From Nitrospinaceae bacterium (GTDB lineage: Bacteria > UBA8248), in contig JABJAL010000011.1 of NCBI GenBank assembly GCA_018669005.1, forward strand, positions 1 through 64,000: a stretch of DNA of 64,000 bases, written 5' to 3'. Shown in pieces: positions 25,605-34,215 of this stretch. A program made the position numbers and the translations under genes. The notes beneath the pieces are model-generated. The model was not told the origin of the DNA, did not search any database, and saw only the letters and a list, made by a program, of their open reading frames with translations. Position 1 is the stretch's first letter, and every line of letters begins with the position of its first letter.

Positions 25605-26240
25605 ATGCGTCTGATTTTAAGAAAAGAAGTTGATGCACTGGGCGATGTAGGTGATGTGGTCGAGGTCTCTGACGGCTACGGCATGAACCACCTCATACCC
25701 CAGGGCTTGGCCATTCACGCCACCGCCAATTCGGTGCGTGCCGCCCAGCACGAGCAGATGCTCCGTGATGCACAGATTCAAGCCGCCAAGAGAGGCTCGG
25801 AGGAAGAGGCCCAGAAATTCGCTGGTATCGAGTGTGAATTCACCGTCCGCGCCGGCGAGGATGGCCGGCTCTTTGGCTCGGTTACGAATCGCGATATCGA
25901 AGCCGCTCTGGCTGAGAAGGGTCTCGAGGTAAGCCGCCGGAAAATATTGTTGGAGGAGCCAATCCGTCGCCTGGGCGAGCACTCTGTGCAGATTCGTCTC
26001 CACCCCGAGGTGCGAGCTGAGATAAATGTTCTTGTCATCGCGGATGAATCTGAGCCCTCGGAGGAGGAAAAAGTTGAGGGTGCGACTGAGGATGCTGAGG
26101 CGGCGGCTGATGAAGCCCCTTCCGATGAGGCCCCTGAGGCTGGTGACTCTGAGGCCCCTGAGGCTGGTGACTCTGAGGCCGGAGACCCCGAGGCTGGGGA
26201 TGCCGAGTCCGTTGGCGAGGAAAAACCAGTCGAGGCATAA
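25605..26240 (+). CDS. rplI: 50S ribosomal protein L9 with a long acidic C-terminal tail
   Basis: bL9 binds near the L1 stalk and limits frameshifting. Residues 1-150 are standard: MRLILRKEVDALGDVGDVVE, then DGYGMNHLIPQGLAIHAT and the C-domain FTVRAGEDGRLFGSVTNRDI. After about residue 148 comes an unusual tail of about 60 residues made of Glu, Ala, Asp, Pro and Gly (SEPSEEEKVEGATEDAEAAA, then EAPEAGDS repeats). The total of 211 residues compares with about 150 in most bacteria. The tail includes a 24-bp tandem repeat. It closes the rpsF operon, and a terminator follows 60 nt later. Confidence 0.95.
   Translation: MRLILRKEVDALGDVGDVVEVSDGYGMNHLIPQGLAIHATANSVRAAQHEQMLRDAQIQAAKRGSEEEAQKFAGIECEFTVRAGEDGRLFGSVTNRDIEAALAEKGLEVSRRKILLEEPIRRLGEHSVQIRLHPEVRAEINVLVIADESEPSEEEKVEGATEDAEAAADEAPSDEAPEAGDSEAPEAGDSEAGDPEAGDAESVGEEKPVEA
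26127..26174 (+). repeat. 24-bp perfect tandem repeat (two copies) inside rplI
   Basis: Two identical adjacent 24-nt units (26127-26150 and 26151-26174) each encode EAPEAGDS. Degenerate copies continue to about 26204 (EAGDPEAGDAE). The length is a multiple of three, so copy-number change would keep the frame. Confidence 0.9.
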
Positions 26241-26299
26241 TTTTTTTTGCTGGAGGGGGAATCTCTCTTTGGCTTTGAAATTCCGATACCTACAGTGAG

Positions 26300-26326
26300 A
26301 AGGGCTGCTTGAGGGCAGCCCTTTTT
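26300..26326 (+). terminator. Intrinsic terminator after rplI
   Basis: AAGGGCTGC and GCAGCCCTT pair around a 6-nt loop, and the T tract (26322-26326) follows directly. It ends the rpsF-ssb-rpsR-rplI unit. The remaining bases up to dnaB hold no gene. Confidence 0.85.
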
Positions 26327-26470
26327 GCTTGGATTTGACTGTATATATAGGGATTCCTCTGGTTTTTATGTTTCGCTTTTTAGTGATCTGCGGTACCCTT
26401 TAGGGGCTCGATGAGCATCCCTACAAACCGCCCGTAACATGATGTTTCGTTCTCCTCGGAGCCCTTTTTC

Positions 26471-27901
26471 GTGGAAGCACCCGGTAGTTCCCAGCGTACG
26501 GATAATGGCGGCAATCTGCCGCCTCAAAATATCGAGGCAGAGCAGCGTGTCCTCGGCGCAATTCTGCTCGATGGGGGCGAGGGGGGCACTGTTGCCAATG
26601 TCATGGAAGTACTCCGCCCTGAGCACCTCTATCGCCTGAGCCATCGTGTAATCTACCAGGCGATGATCTCACTTTTCGAGAAAAACGATCCGATCGACAT
26701 TCTTACCGTCGTCGATGCTTTGAAGAAAATGAGCAAACTCGAGGAGGCTGGCGGCCCCGAATACGTAGCTCGCCTCTCGGACGATGTTTCTAGTTCGCGA
26801 AGGGCCGCCACATACGCCAGGCTGGTCCGTGCCACCGCCCTTCAACGCAGCCTCATACAAACCTCAAACGCCATTGCCGAGCGCGCCTTCCAGGATTCCG
26901 AGGACGTGGACACCCTCATCGACGATGCCGAGCGCGCCATATTTGAAGTCTCCTCGGACCGTTACGAGCAGAAAATTGGCACCATGAAAGAGATCGTCAA
27001 GACCACATTTCCCCATCTTGAGGAGCTTTACGACAAAAAAGAACTCGTCACCGGGGTGCCCACTGGTTTTACCGATCTCGACAAGTTGACGAGTGGATTC
27101 CAACCCGGTGAACTCATTATTGTTGCGGGGCGGCCCAGCATGGGGAAAACAGCCTTTGCCCTTTGTATTGCCGAATACGCGGCGATTAACGCCCGGGTGC
27201 CCACTGCTATATTTAGTCTTGAGATGAGTTCTCGTGCACTGGCAATTCGTATGATGTGTGGGCGCGCGATGGTAAATGCCAAGCAGCTCCAGAGCGGCTA
27301 CATGCCTGCGCGGAGATGGCCCGATCTCATTCGGGCCGCGGGCGAGTTGTCCGAATCCCAGATTTTCGTGGACGATTCCACCGAGTCCTCCGCGTTCGAC
27401 ATCCGGGCGAAATGCCGCCGCCTTCAGGCCGACCAGGGCCTCGGTCTTGTCATCGTCGATTATCTCCAGCTGATTTCTAATCGCACCAGCGGCGGTCGCT
27501 ATGAAAGTCGCCAGCTTGAGATCAGCGAGATCACCCGAAGTCTCAAAGGAATGGCCAAGGAGTTGGATCTCCCCGTTGTGGCGTTGAGTCAGCTTTCTCG
27601 CGCCGTTGAATCGAGAGAGGGCAAGCGCCCCGGTCTCGCCGATCTACGCGAGTCTGGTTCCATCGAGCAGGATGCCGATCTCGTGGCCCTGCTTTATCGC
27701 GAGGATTACTACGACCGGGAGTCTGACAAAAAGGGCGAGGCCACGGTCATAGTTGCAAAGCAGAGAAACGGCCCCACCGATGACGTTCAGCTCAGGTTTT
27801 TCCAGGATTACACACGCTTCACCAACCTGGACACTTTTCACGAAGGCTCCCCGGTTCCCGCCGCCGAGGTTTTTGAAGAAGAGGAGGAGGTGGGCTTTTG
27901 A
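26471..27901 (+). CDS. dnaB: Replicative DNA helicase
   Basis: DnaB is the hexameric fork helicase. The 476 residues start at GTG 26471 and include the N-terminal collar domain (LPPQNIEAEQRVLGAILLD), the linker helix, and the RecA-like motor. Walker A is AGRPSMGKTAFALCIAEYA. The second conserved block is IFSLEMSSRALAIRM, Walker B is LGLVIVDYLQLI, and LSQLSRAVESREGKRPGLAD with DLRESGSIEQDADLV follows. There is no intein. The gene follows the rplI terminator as in many bacteria (rplI-dnaB-alr). DciA at 15607 is the probable loader. The stop overlaps the alr start as TTGA. Confidence 0.97.
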   Translation: MEAPGSSQRTDNGGNLPPQNIEAEQRVLGAILLDGGEGGTVANVMEVLRPEHLYRLSHRVIYQAMISLFEKNDPIDILTVVDALKKMSKLEEAGGPEYVARLSDDVSSSRRAATYARLVRATALQRSLIQTSNAIAERAFQDSEDVDTLIDDAERAIFEVSSDRYEQKIGTMKEIVKTTFPHLEELYDKKELVTGVPTGFTDLDKLTSGFQPGELIIVAGRPSMGKTAFALCIAEYAAINARVPTAIFSLEMSSRALAIRMMCGRAMVNAKQLQSGYMPARRWPDLIRAAGELSESQIFVDDSTESSAFDIRAKCRRLQADQGLGLVIVDYLQLISNRTSGGRYESRQLEISEITRSLKGMAKELDLPVVALSQLSRAVESREGKRPGLADLRESGSIEQDADLVALLYREDYYDRESDKKGEATVIVAKQRNGPTDDVQLRFFQDYTRFTNLDTFHEGSPVPAAEVFEEEEEVGF

Positions 27902-29115
27902 CCGCCCCTCTCCCGCATCCCGCTCTCGGAGAATATTCCACGGAATCTCGCCCCACAGTCGCCTTTGTTGATTTGGTTGCGCTCGCAGATAATTTTAAAT
28001 GTCTTGACGATTTGATAGGTACAGGGCGCGAAGTGCTCGCCGTGGTCAAGGCCGAGGCATACGGCCACGGCGCTCCGGAGGCTGCCGCCGCTTTTGTTGG
28101 TGCGGGAGCCCGCTGGCTCGCTGTAGCAACGGTGGAGGAGGGAGAGGCCCTAATCGGGGGCTCGGCCCCCGGTCTGCTCGACGAGGTCCGTGTTTTGGTA
28201 ATGAGCGGCGCTCTGCCCCAACTGGCTTCCCGAATTGCTTCGGGTGGTTTTGAGGCTGTGGTCTGGGATATGGCCCAGGCCGAAGCGCTGGCGGCTGCTG
28301 CTACCTCTGCGGGGCGCCTCGCGAGGGTTCATGTGAAAATCGACTCGGGGATGCACCGCTTGGGAATCCCGCCGGGAGAGGCGCCTGATTTTTTCAGGCG
28401 GCTTGGCGATATGGCGGGCGTCGAGGCCACCGGCTTAATGAGCCATCTGGCCCAGGCCGATGAAGAGGGGGGTGGTGAGCCCACGCGAGAGCAATTCGCG
28501 ATTGTCCGTGCTTTGATGAGTGAGCTTGAGGCCGACGGATTACTGCCTCCCACAATTCATACGGCGAATAGCGCAGGGGGCATTTCCTACCCTGATGCGC
28601 CGGGCACGCTGGTCAGATGCGGTATCGCGCTTTATGGCTGTCCTCCGCAAGGGGAGGGTGGTGCCCCTCTTCGAGCCGCGTTGACACTCAAGAGCGCGCT
28701 CATTCAGATCAAGGATGTTCCGGCGGGTGAGGCCATTGGCTACGGCGGCACCTGGCGTATGAAAAAGCCGGGACGCATCGCGGTCGTTCCTGTCGGATAT
28801 GCGGATGGATATCCGAGAATTTTATCGAGCCGGGCCGATGTTCTTGTGCGCGGACAGAGGGTGCCTATCGCCGGACGGGTGTCGATGGATATGATCACCG
28901 TCGATGTGAGTGAAATTGAGGATGCTGTGGTGGGCGATGAGGTGATTTTGATCGGTACGCAGGGGGATGAGACAATCCCCTGCGAGGCGCTAGCCACCCT
29001 TTCCCACACGATTACCTACGAGATATTATCGAGGCTGGGACACAGGGTCCCCCGGGTGTTTTTTGAGGCGGGTGGCGTTGCAGGGCACAGGATTATTGGA
29101 GGCGGGGTGGTTTGA
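27898..29115 (+). CDS. alr: Alanine racemase
   Basis: Alr is a PLP enzyme that converts L- to D-alanine for peptidoglycan. The 405 residues start at TTG 27898 inside the dnaB stop. The PLP lysine is in VVKAEAYGHGAPE (the family more often has VKANAYGHG), and KIDSGMHRLGI follows in the barrel. The C-terminal domain has GYGGTWR with the catalytic Tyr, and GRVSMDMITVDVSE. A 20-residue N-terminal extension precedes the barrel. The dnaB-alr pair is conserved in many bacteria. The stop is coupled to the next gene by TTGA. Confidence 0.95.
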   Translation: MTAPLPHPALGEYSTESRPTVAFVDLVALADNFKCLDDLIGTGREVLAVVKAEAYGHGAPEAAAAFVGAGARWLAVATVEEGEALIGGSAPGLLDEVRVLVMSGALPQLASRIASGGFEAVVWDMAQAEALAAAATSAGRLARVHVKIDSGMHRLGIPPGEAPDFFRRLGDMAGVEATGLMSHLAQADEEGGGEPTREQFAIVRALMSELEADGLLPPTIHTANSAGGISYPDAPGTLVRCGIALYGCPPQGEGGAPLRAALTLKSALIQIKDVPAGEAIGYGGTWRMKKPGRIAVVPVGYADGYPRILSSRADVLVRGQRVPIAGRVSMDMITVDVSEIEDAVVGDEVILIGTQGDETIPCEALATLSHTITYEILSRLGHRVPRVFFEAGGVAGHRIIGGGVV

Positions 29116-29873
29116 GCGCAAAGACAAAGATTGAAATCAAGGGAGTCGAAAAATCCTTCGGCGACATTAAAGTCCTTCGGGGTGTCGATCTTGAAATCCG
29201 GGAGGGTGATATCACTGTCATCATCGGACGGAGCGGGGAGGGGAAAAGTGTGCTTCTAAAGCACATTATCGGGCTCCTGCGGCCAGACCGAGGGGAGGTT
29301 TGCATCGACGGTGAGAATATTTCTGTCTTGCGGGGTGCTGAGCTCAACCGTATTCGCTCAAAATTCGGCATGTTGTTCCAGAGTGCCGCTCTCTTTGATT
29401 CGATGACGGTGGGCGAGAACGTGGCTTTTCCATTAAAAGAGCACACCCAGCTTTCCGGTGCCGAAATAGCCGAGCGGGTGAGCGAAAAACTACATCTCGT
29501 GGGGCTCGATGGCATCGAGGGGCGGATGCCCTCCCAGCTTTCGGGTGGAATGCAAAAACGAGTGGGGCTGGCGCGAGCGATTGTCCGAGAGCCCGAAATT
29601 CTTCTTTACGATGAACCGACGACAGGCCTGGACCCGATACTCTCGGACTCCATCGACCGACTAATAGTCCATATGGAGCAGTCCATCGACATCACTTCGG
29701 TCGTGATCAGCCATGACATCAAAAGCGCGCTTGAGTATGCGCACTCTGTGGCCATGCTCCACGAAGGAAAAATCATTGCTCACGGAACCCCCCAGGAGAT
29801 CATGGCCGAGGAGGATCCCATCGTTCGTCAATTTATCGCGGGAACCGCCGAGGGCCCGATACAGGTCGTATGA
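29112..29873 (+). CDS. MlaF-type phospholipid transport ATPase (orphan)
   Basis: MlaF (Ttg2A) is the ATPase of the Mla system, which moves phospholipids between the membranes. The 253 residues start at TTG 29112. Walker A is GRSGEGKSVLLKHIIGL, with the Ser-Gly-Glu variation typical of this group. GMLFQSAALFDSMTVGENVAFPL is the characteristic MlaF Q-loop stretch. The signature is LSGGMQKRVGLARAI and Walker B is ILLYDEPTTGLDPI. The permease (mlaE) and the MCE-domain protein (mlaD) usually follow at once, but tgt follows here instead. A partner permease must be elsewhere. Family call is sound; the exact substrate is inference. Confidence 0.88.
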   Translation: MSAKTKIEIKGVEKSFGDIKVLRGVDLEIREGDITVIIGRSGEGKSVLLKHIIGLLRPDRGEVCIDGENISVLRGAELNRIRSKFGMLFQSAALFDSMTVGENVAFPLKEHTQLSGAEIAERVSEKLHLVGLDGIEGRMPSQLSGGMQKRVGLARAIVREPEILLYDEPTTGLDPILSDSIDRLIVHMEQSIDITSVVISHDIKSALEYAHSVAMLHEGKIIAHGTPQEIMAEEDPIVRQFIAGTAEGPIQVV

Positions 29874-31072
29874 GTGGTGCCGTCCGTATCGAGATTCTTG
29901 CATCCAAGATGGGCGAAAAAGCCCGCCTGGGGAGGTTGGATACCCCTCACGGGGCCGTTGATACACCTGCCTTCATGGCGGTGGGCACCCAAGCCACAGT
30001 CAAAACGCTTGATCCAGCCGATCTAAGGTCTTCGGGCTGTCAAATCATCCTTGCCAATGCCTACCATCTCTCTCTTCGCCCTGGCGCCGAGCTCATTGGC
30101 CGTCTCGGTGGACTACACGGGTTCATGGGATGGGAGGGCCCCATTCTCACCGACAGCGGCGGTTATCAGCTTTTCAGTCTGGCGCCGCTGGCCAAGGTCA
30201 CGGATGAGGGTATTGATTTCCAAAGCCATCTCGATGGGACGCGCCTGAAACTCACCCCCGAGCGGGTGGTCGAGATACAAGAAGCCCTCGGACCCGATAT
30301 CGCGATGGTGCTTGATGAGCCGCTGGGGTTCCCTCATACGAGAGAGCGGGCCGAGGATGCCCTCGGGCGCACGACGGCGTGGGCCGAGCGCTCGAAGGCG
30401 GCCCACAGCCGGGCGGATCAGGCTTTATTCGGCATTGTGCAGGGAGGGGCGTTCCCTGACTTGAGACAAGAGAGCGCCCGGCAGCTGGTGGCGCTGGATA
30501 TGGATGGCTACGCCGTGGGCGGGCTGAGCCTGGGGGAGGGAAAGAGCCAGACCGACGAGTTGCTTGACGCTGCGACGGATATTCTTCCGGCGGATAAACC
30601 CCGCTATGTCATGGGGATGGGAACTCCGGCCGATCTTGTTCGCGGCGTTGGACGTGGGGCGGACATGTTCGATTGTGTCATGCCCACTCGCCATGCCCGA
30701 AGGGGAAATCTTTTCACATGGGAGGGACGCATTTCAATTAAGAACGCGGCGAATGCCGAGAATCCAGATCCCATTGGTGAGGGGTGTGGATGTCCCACCT
30801 GCCAAAAGGGCTATAGCCGGGCGTATCTGCGACATCTTTTCAAGGCCGAAGAAATGCTGGGCTACCGGCTGATGACGGTGCACAATCTGTTCTTTTACCA
30901 AGAGGTTCTTAGCAGGGCGCGAGAGGCGATAGGAGAAGGGAACTTCACCTCTTGGGCCAAAGAGATTCTTTCTGGGCCCCTGGGGGCCGATCCTGGACCC
31001 TCTGGCGGTAGTGAGGGGCGACCTGAGGCGAGTGGACGACCGCTTGCTGGGGGCAAAAAGAAATCAGAGTAA
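29870..31072 (+). CDS. tgt: tRNA-guanine transglycosylase (queuine synthesis)
   Basis: Tgt exchanges G34 of GUN-anticodon tRNAs for preQ1. The 400 residues form a TIM barrel: GRLDTPHGAVDTPAFMAVGT, then ILTDSGGYQLFSL with the active-site Asp and GGLSLGEGKSQTDELLDA. VMPTRHARRGNLFTWEG carries the other catalytic Asp region, and the zinc site follows as CGCPTCQKGYSRAYLRHLF with the His in TVHNL. About 25 extra low-complexity residues end the protein. Its start is coupled to the mlaF stop (ATGA). The order tgt-yajC-secD-secF is highly conserved. Confidence 0.97.
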   Translation: MSGAVRIEILASKMGEKARLGRLDTPHGAVDTPAFMAVGTQATVKTLDPADLRSSGCQIILANAYHLSLRPGAELIGRLGGLHGFMGWEGPILTDSGGYQLFSLAPLAKVTDEGIDFQSHLDGTRLKLTPERVVEIQEALGPDIAMVLDEPLGFPHTRERAEDALGRTTAWAERSKAAHSRADQALFGIVQGGAFPDLRQESARQLVALDMDGYAVGGLSLGEGKSQTDELLDAATDILPADKPRYVMGMGTPADLVRGVGRGADMFDCVMPTRHARRGNLFTWEGRISIKNAANAENPDPIGEGCGCPTCQKGYSRAYLRHLFKAEEMLGYRLMTVHNLFFYQEVLSRAREAIGEGNFTSWAKEILSGPLGADPGPSGGSEGRPEASGRPLAGGKKKSE

Positions 31073-31131
31073 ATCCCTGATTATGCAAGCGTTTGCTTGA
31101 CAAGGTCCCCCTGCTTTGCTACCAAACGGGG

Positions 31132-31157
31132 GGCGCCCTGCCGGGCGTCTTTTTTTT
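31132..31157 (+). terminator. Intrinsic terminator between tgt and yajC
   Basis: GGCGCCC, loop TGCC, GGGCGTC (one G-U pair) and then eight T. Despite it, yajC is only 18 nt further on, so it may act as a partial terminator. Just upstream lie the palindrome CAAGCGTTTGCTTG and a consensus TTGACA (31097-31102) with a poor -10 partner (TACCAA). Confidence 0.8.
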
Positions 31158-31174
31158 GAGAGGAGAGGTGCAAA

Positions 31175-31561
31175 GTGAATTTTTTGACAGATGTTCTTGG
31201 CGGTGCGAGAAACGCTTGGGCCATGGCGGCGCCGGGCGGTGCTGGCGGAGAGTCGCCGAGTATTCTGGTGAGTCTTTTCCCATTTCTGATCGTTTTCGTC
31301 ATTATTTATTTTCTGATGATACGGCCCCAGCAAAAAAAGCAGCAAGCGCAGCAGGAAATGCTCAATACGCTCAAGGCTGGAGATCAGGTGACGGCTGCCG
31401 GGATGTATGGTGAAATCACCCGCGTCAAGGATGATGTGATACAGGTTCAGGTGGCTGATAATATACGCCTTCGTTTCGTGCGCTCGGCGGTCTCGAAGTT
31501 GCCGGGCGAGAGTGGGGCGGAAGAATCGAAAGACAAGTCTTCGGACAAAGAGAAGTCCTAG
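31175..31561 (+). CDS. yajC: Sec translocase accessory subunit YajC
   Basis: YajC is a small membrane protein that joins SecDF and YidC at the translocon. The 128 residues (GTG start preceded by GAGAGGAGAGG) have one membrane segment, ILVSLFPFLIVFVIIYFLM, followed by the diagnostic IRPQQKKQQAQQEMLNTLKA. The cytoplasmic domain contains GDQVTAAGMYGEITRVKDD. The C-terminal end is charged (ESKDKSSDKEKS). It precedes secD by 99 nt, a stretch with a CGCGGG-ATTTG-CCCGCG hairpin. Confidence 0.95.
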   Translation: MNFLTDVLGGARNAWAMAAPGGAGGESPSILVSLFPFLIVFVIIYFLMIRPQQKKQQAQQEMLNTLKAGDQVTAAGMYGEITRVKDDVIQVQVADNIRLRFVRSAVSKLPGESGAEESKDKSSDKEKS

Positions 31562-31660
31562 AAACGCTTTGCGCCGCATAGCGCGGGATTTGCCCGCGAA
31601 GGGTTTTCCCCCTCGCAGGGGTGTCTGCGGCGGCAGGAGATGAGCGATGAGGAGAAGTGA

Positions 31661-33208
31661 ATGAAGGGGCTGGGTTGGCGAGCGGGATTGATAGCCGTGA
31701 TCGTGGTTGTTGCGGCTTATTTCATGATTCCTCCCAAAGAGCGAATCAATCTGGGGTTGGACCTTCAGGGCGGGATTCATTTGGTCCTTGAGGTGCAGGC
31801 AGAAAAGGCGGTTACGGCGAAAGTTGACCGCTATTTTGGTGAAATCAAAGATCGCCTTGTCTCGGACGATATCCGCACCCGAAGCCTCAAGCGGAAGGGA
31901 AGGCAGGTCACGATCGCCCTGCACAGAGAATCGGACCGCGCGAAACTGGTGGCCCTGATGGGGGGGTATGCCGACCTTGCGCTTCAGAGCTCCGAGGGCA
32001 ATCCCCCTGTTTTCGTTTACTCATATCCCGATGAAGTGGCCCGCCAGACGATGGAGCAGGCCATTTCCCAGGCGCTAGAGACGATTAGAAACCGCATCGA
32101 CCAGTTTGGGGTACGCGAGCCTACTCTACAGCGCCAGGGCGAGCGTCGGATCATCATCCAGCTGCCGGGCGTGAAAGATCCCTCGCGGGCCAAGGCGCTT
32201 ATCGGCAAGACGGCGCTCCTTGAATTTAAAATGGTGGATCCGAACGCCGATACCGCTCAGGCGGAAAAAACAGGCGCTCCCGAGGGTCTTGAGCTTATTT
32301 ATCAGATCACCCGAGACAAGACGTCGGGCGAGATCGTTCGCCGGCGGCCGGTGCTAGTCAAAAAGGAAGCCTATCTCACTGGTGATAACCTTACGAATGC
32401 GCGTGTTGAGATTGGCGACCGCTTCAGCGAGCCCTACGTCACTGTGAGTTTCGATTCGGTCGGCGCCCAGGCGTTTGATCGAATTACGGCGGCGAACGTG
32501 GGCCGCCAGCTGGCCATCGTTCTAGATGGCGTGGCCTACTCCACCCCGGTGATTCAGGAGCGAATCTCGGGGGGGCGAGCGCAGATATCGGGAAGCTTCC
32601 AGATGGATGAGGCACGAGATTTAGCCATTGCCCTCAGAGCGGGTGCGCTTCCTGCACCGGTCGAGGTGCTCGAGGAGCGCAACGTCGGTCCATCGCTTGG
32701 CGCCGACTCAATCCGCCAGGGAATCGTCAGCATTATCGTGGGCTTCTTGCTCGTCATGGTGTTCATGGCGATTTACTACAAGTGGAGTGGTGCGGTCGCG
32801 ATACTGGCGCTTTTGTTGAACCTGCTCTTGTTGGTTGGGGCGCTCGGGTTTTTCGAGGCGACGCTTACCCTTCCGGGCATCGCTGGCGTGGTGCTCACGG
32901 TGGGTATGGCGGTTGACGCTAACGTATTGATTTTTGAGCGGATACGAGAAGAGCTGCGCCTTGGAAAAACTATCCGCTCGGCCATCGACGCCGGCTACGG
33001 TAAGGCATTTTTCACAATACTTGATGCGAACGTGACGACTTTGATCGCCGCGCTCGTTCTTCTTCAATTTGGCACCGGCCCGATTAAGGGCTTTGCCATC
33101 ACGCTGAGCATAGGAATTATTGCATCGATGTTTACCGCGATTTTCGTTACGCGGTTCATCTATGATTTTGTCCTCACACGCAGCGACATCAGGAGCCTGA
33201 GCATCTAA
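31661..33208 (+). CDS. secD: Protein translocase subunit SecD
   Basis: SecD with SecF uses the proton gradient to complete export of preproteins. The 515 residues have one membrane helix at about 7-25, the periplasmic P1 domain beginning NLGLDLQGGIHLVLEV, and five further helices in the C-terminal third. Conserved segments are AISQALETIRNRIDQFGVRE, IIIQLPGVKDPSRAKALIG, RNVGPSLGADSIRQGIVS and GMAVDANVLIFERIREEL. GAGGAGAAG precedes the ATG. The TAA overlaps the secF ATG by one base. Confidence 0.97.
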   Translation: MKGLGWRAGLIAVIVVVAAYFMIPPKERINLGLDLQGGIHLVLEVQAEKAVTAKVDRYFGEIKDRLVSDDIRTRSLKRKGRQVTIALHRESDRAKLVALMGGYADLALQSSEGNPPVFVYSYPDEVARQTMEQAISQALETIRNRIDQFGVREPTLQRQGERRIIIQLPGVKDPSRAKALIGKTALLEFKMVDPNADTAQAEKTGAPEGLELIYQITRDKTSGEIVRRRPVLVKKEAYLTGDNLTNARVEIGDRFSEPYVTVSFDSVGAQAFDRITAANVGRQLAIVLDGVAYSTPVIQERISGGRAQISGSFQMDEARDLAIALRAGALPAPVEVLEERNVGPSLGADSIRQGIVSIIVGFLLVMVFMAIYYKWSGAVAILALLLNLLLLVGALGFFEATLTLPGIAGVVLTVGMAVDANVLIFERIREELRLGKTIRSAIDAGYGKAFFTILDANVTTLIAALVLLQFGTGPIKGFAITLSIGIIASMFTAIFVTRFIYDFVLTRSDIRSLSI

Positions 33209-34131
33209 TGCAAATCTTCCGGCCGGATACAAATTTTGATTTCATTGGAAAGTGGAGGATTTTTGCGGGCGGCTCGGGTGTGGCTGTGTTGCTCTCGCTC
33301 GTTTTACTCGCCTCGGTCGGAATTAACATGGGCATCGATTTTACAGGCGGCACCCTGGTCCAGGTGCAATTCAAGGAAGTGCAGCCCATCGCTAAAGTTC
33401 GCTCGGCTGCTGCCTCGCTAGCGCTGGGTGACACGGTGGTACAGAATTTTGGTTCCGATAAAGAGTTTCTCATCCGCGTTGAGAAGAGCATTGGCTCGAC
33501 ACGCGGGGTGGGCGAGCGGGTTGCCGGTGCGCTCGCTAAAAGTTTTGGTAAGGGTACGTTCGATGTGCGCCGCACCGAGAGCGTGGGCCCCCAGATTGGA
33601 CGCGATCTCAGGGAAAAAGCGTTGAGCAGCATGCTCTTTGCCCTGGTCGGCATTCTTATTTACGTGAGCGTTCGCTTTCAGTTTCGGCAAGCTGTTGCCT
33701 CTGTCATTGCCCTGCTGCACGACGTCATTGTCACCCTGGGTGTTTTCTCCATCTCGGGCAAGGAGTTCTCTCTTCCTATCGTGGCGGCGCTGCTGACGAT
33801 AGTGGGCTACTCGCTCAACGACACAATTGTCGTCTTTGATCGGATTAGAGAAAATACGCGGCTCTCGCGCCGATCTGAGTTTGCTGATCTCATCAACCAA
33901 TCCGTGAACCAGACGCTCTCGCGCACCGTTCTCACCTCGGGGACCACGCTGGTCGCTGTCCTCGCATTTTTATTCTTGGGGGGAGAGGTGATAGCCGATG
34001 TGGCCTTCACGTTGGTTATCGGCATTATTGCGGGTACTTATTCTTCAGTTTACGTCGCGAGCCCACTGCTTTTAGTTTGGCCTGAGAAGTCCAAGGGCGG
34101 TTCGGGCAAAAAAACGGCGGCAAAGGCGTAA
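33208..34131 (+). CDS. secF: Protein translocase subunit SecF
   Basis: SecF is the partner of SecD. The 307 residues show a first membrane helix at about 20-38, NMGIDFTGGTLVQVQF, then RTESVGPQIGRDLREKALSS, and the C-terminal five-helix block with DTIVVFDRIRENTRLSRRSE and LSRTVLTSGTTLVAVLAFLF. The gene starts in the secD stop (TAATG). It is the last plus-strand gene before the strand switch at about 34.2 kb, where a hairpin lies between it and the convergent selenoprotein candidate. Confidence 0.97.
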   Translation: MQIFRPDTNFDFIGKWRIFAGGSGVAVLLSLVLLASVGINMGIDFTGGTLVQVQFKEVQPIAKVRSAAASLALGDTVVQNFGSDKEFLIRVEKSIGSTRGVGERVAGALAKSFGKGTFDVRRTESVGPQIGRDLREKALSSMLFALVGILIYVSVRFQFRQAVASVIALLHDVIVTLGVFSISGKEFSLPIVAALLTIVGYSLNDTIVVFDRIRENTRLSRRSEFADLINQSVNQTLSRTVLTSGTTLVAVLAFLFLGGEVIADVAFTLVIGIIAGTYSSVYVASPLLLVWPEKSKGGSGKKTAAKA

Positions 34132-34135
34132 ACAA

Positions 34136-34169
34136 CTCTGGCTACACCTGAAAGGGTACAAAGCCGGAG
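34136..34169. terminator. Hairpin between convergent secF and the thioredoxin-fold gene
   Basis: CTCTGGCT pairs with AGCCGGAG (one G-U), and inside it ACCT pairs with GGGT around a GAAA loop. There is no T tract on the plus strand; on the minus strand TTGTTT follows. It probably serves as a transcription boundary, perhaps better for the minus strand. Confidence 0.5.
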
Positions 34170-34215
34170 CCCGAAAAAAATCCTGTTTAAATCTCTAGGA
34201 ACAACATTGACGCGG

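Noticed and set aside
26335-26347. TTGACT next to TATATA before dnaB as a promoter
   Set aside because: The two boxes nearly touch, so the spacing is impossible for sigma-70, and no other pairing at 16-18 bp is good.
31064-31924. 286-codon open frame on the minus strand across yajC and secD
   Set aside because: It crosses two conserved genes and a terminator and has low-complexity, arginine/histidine-rich translation.
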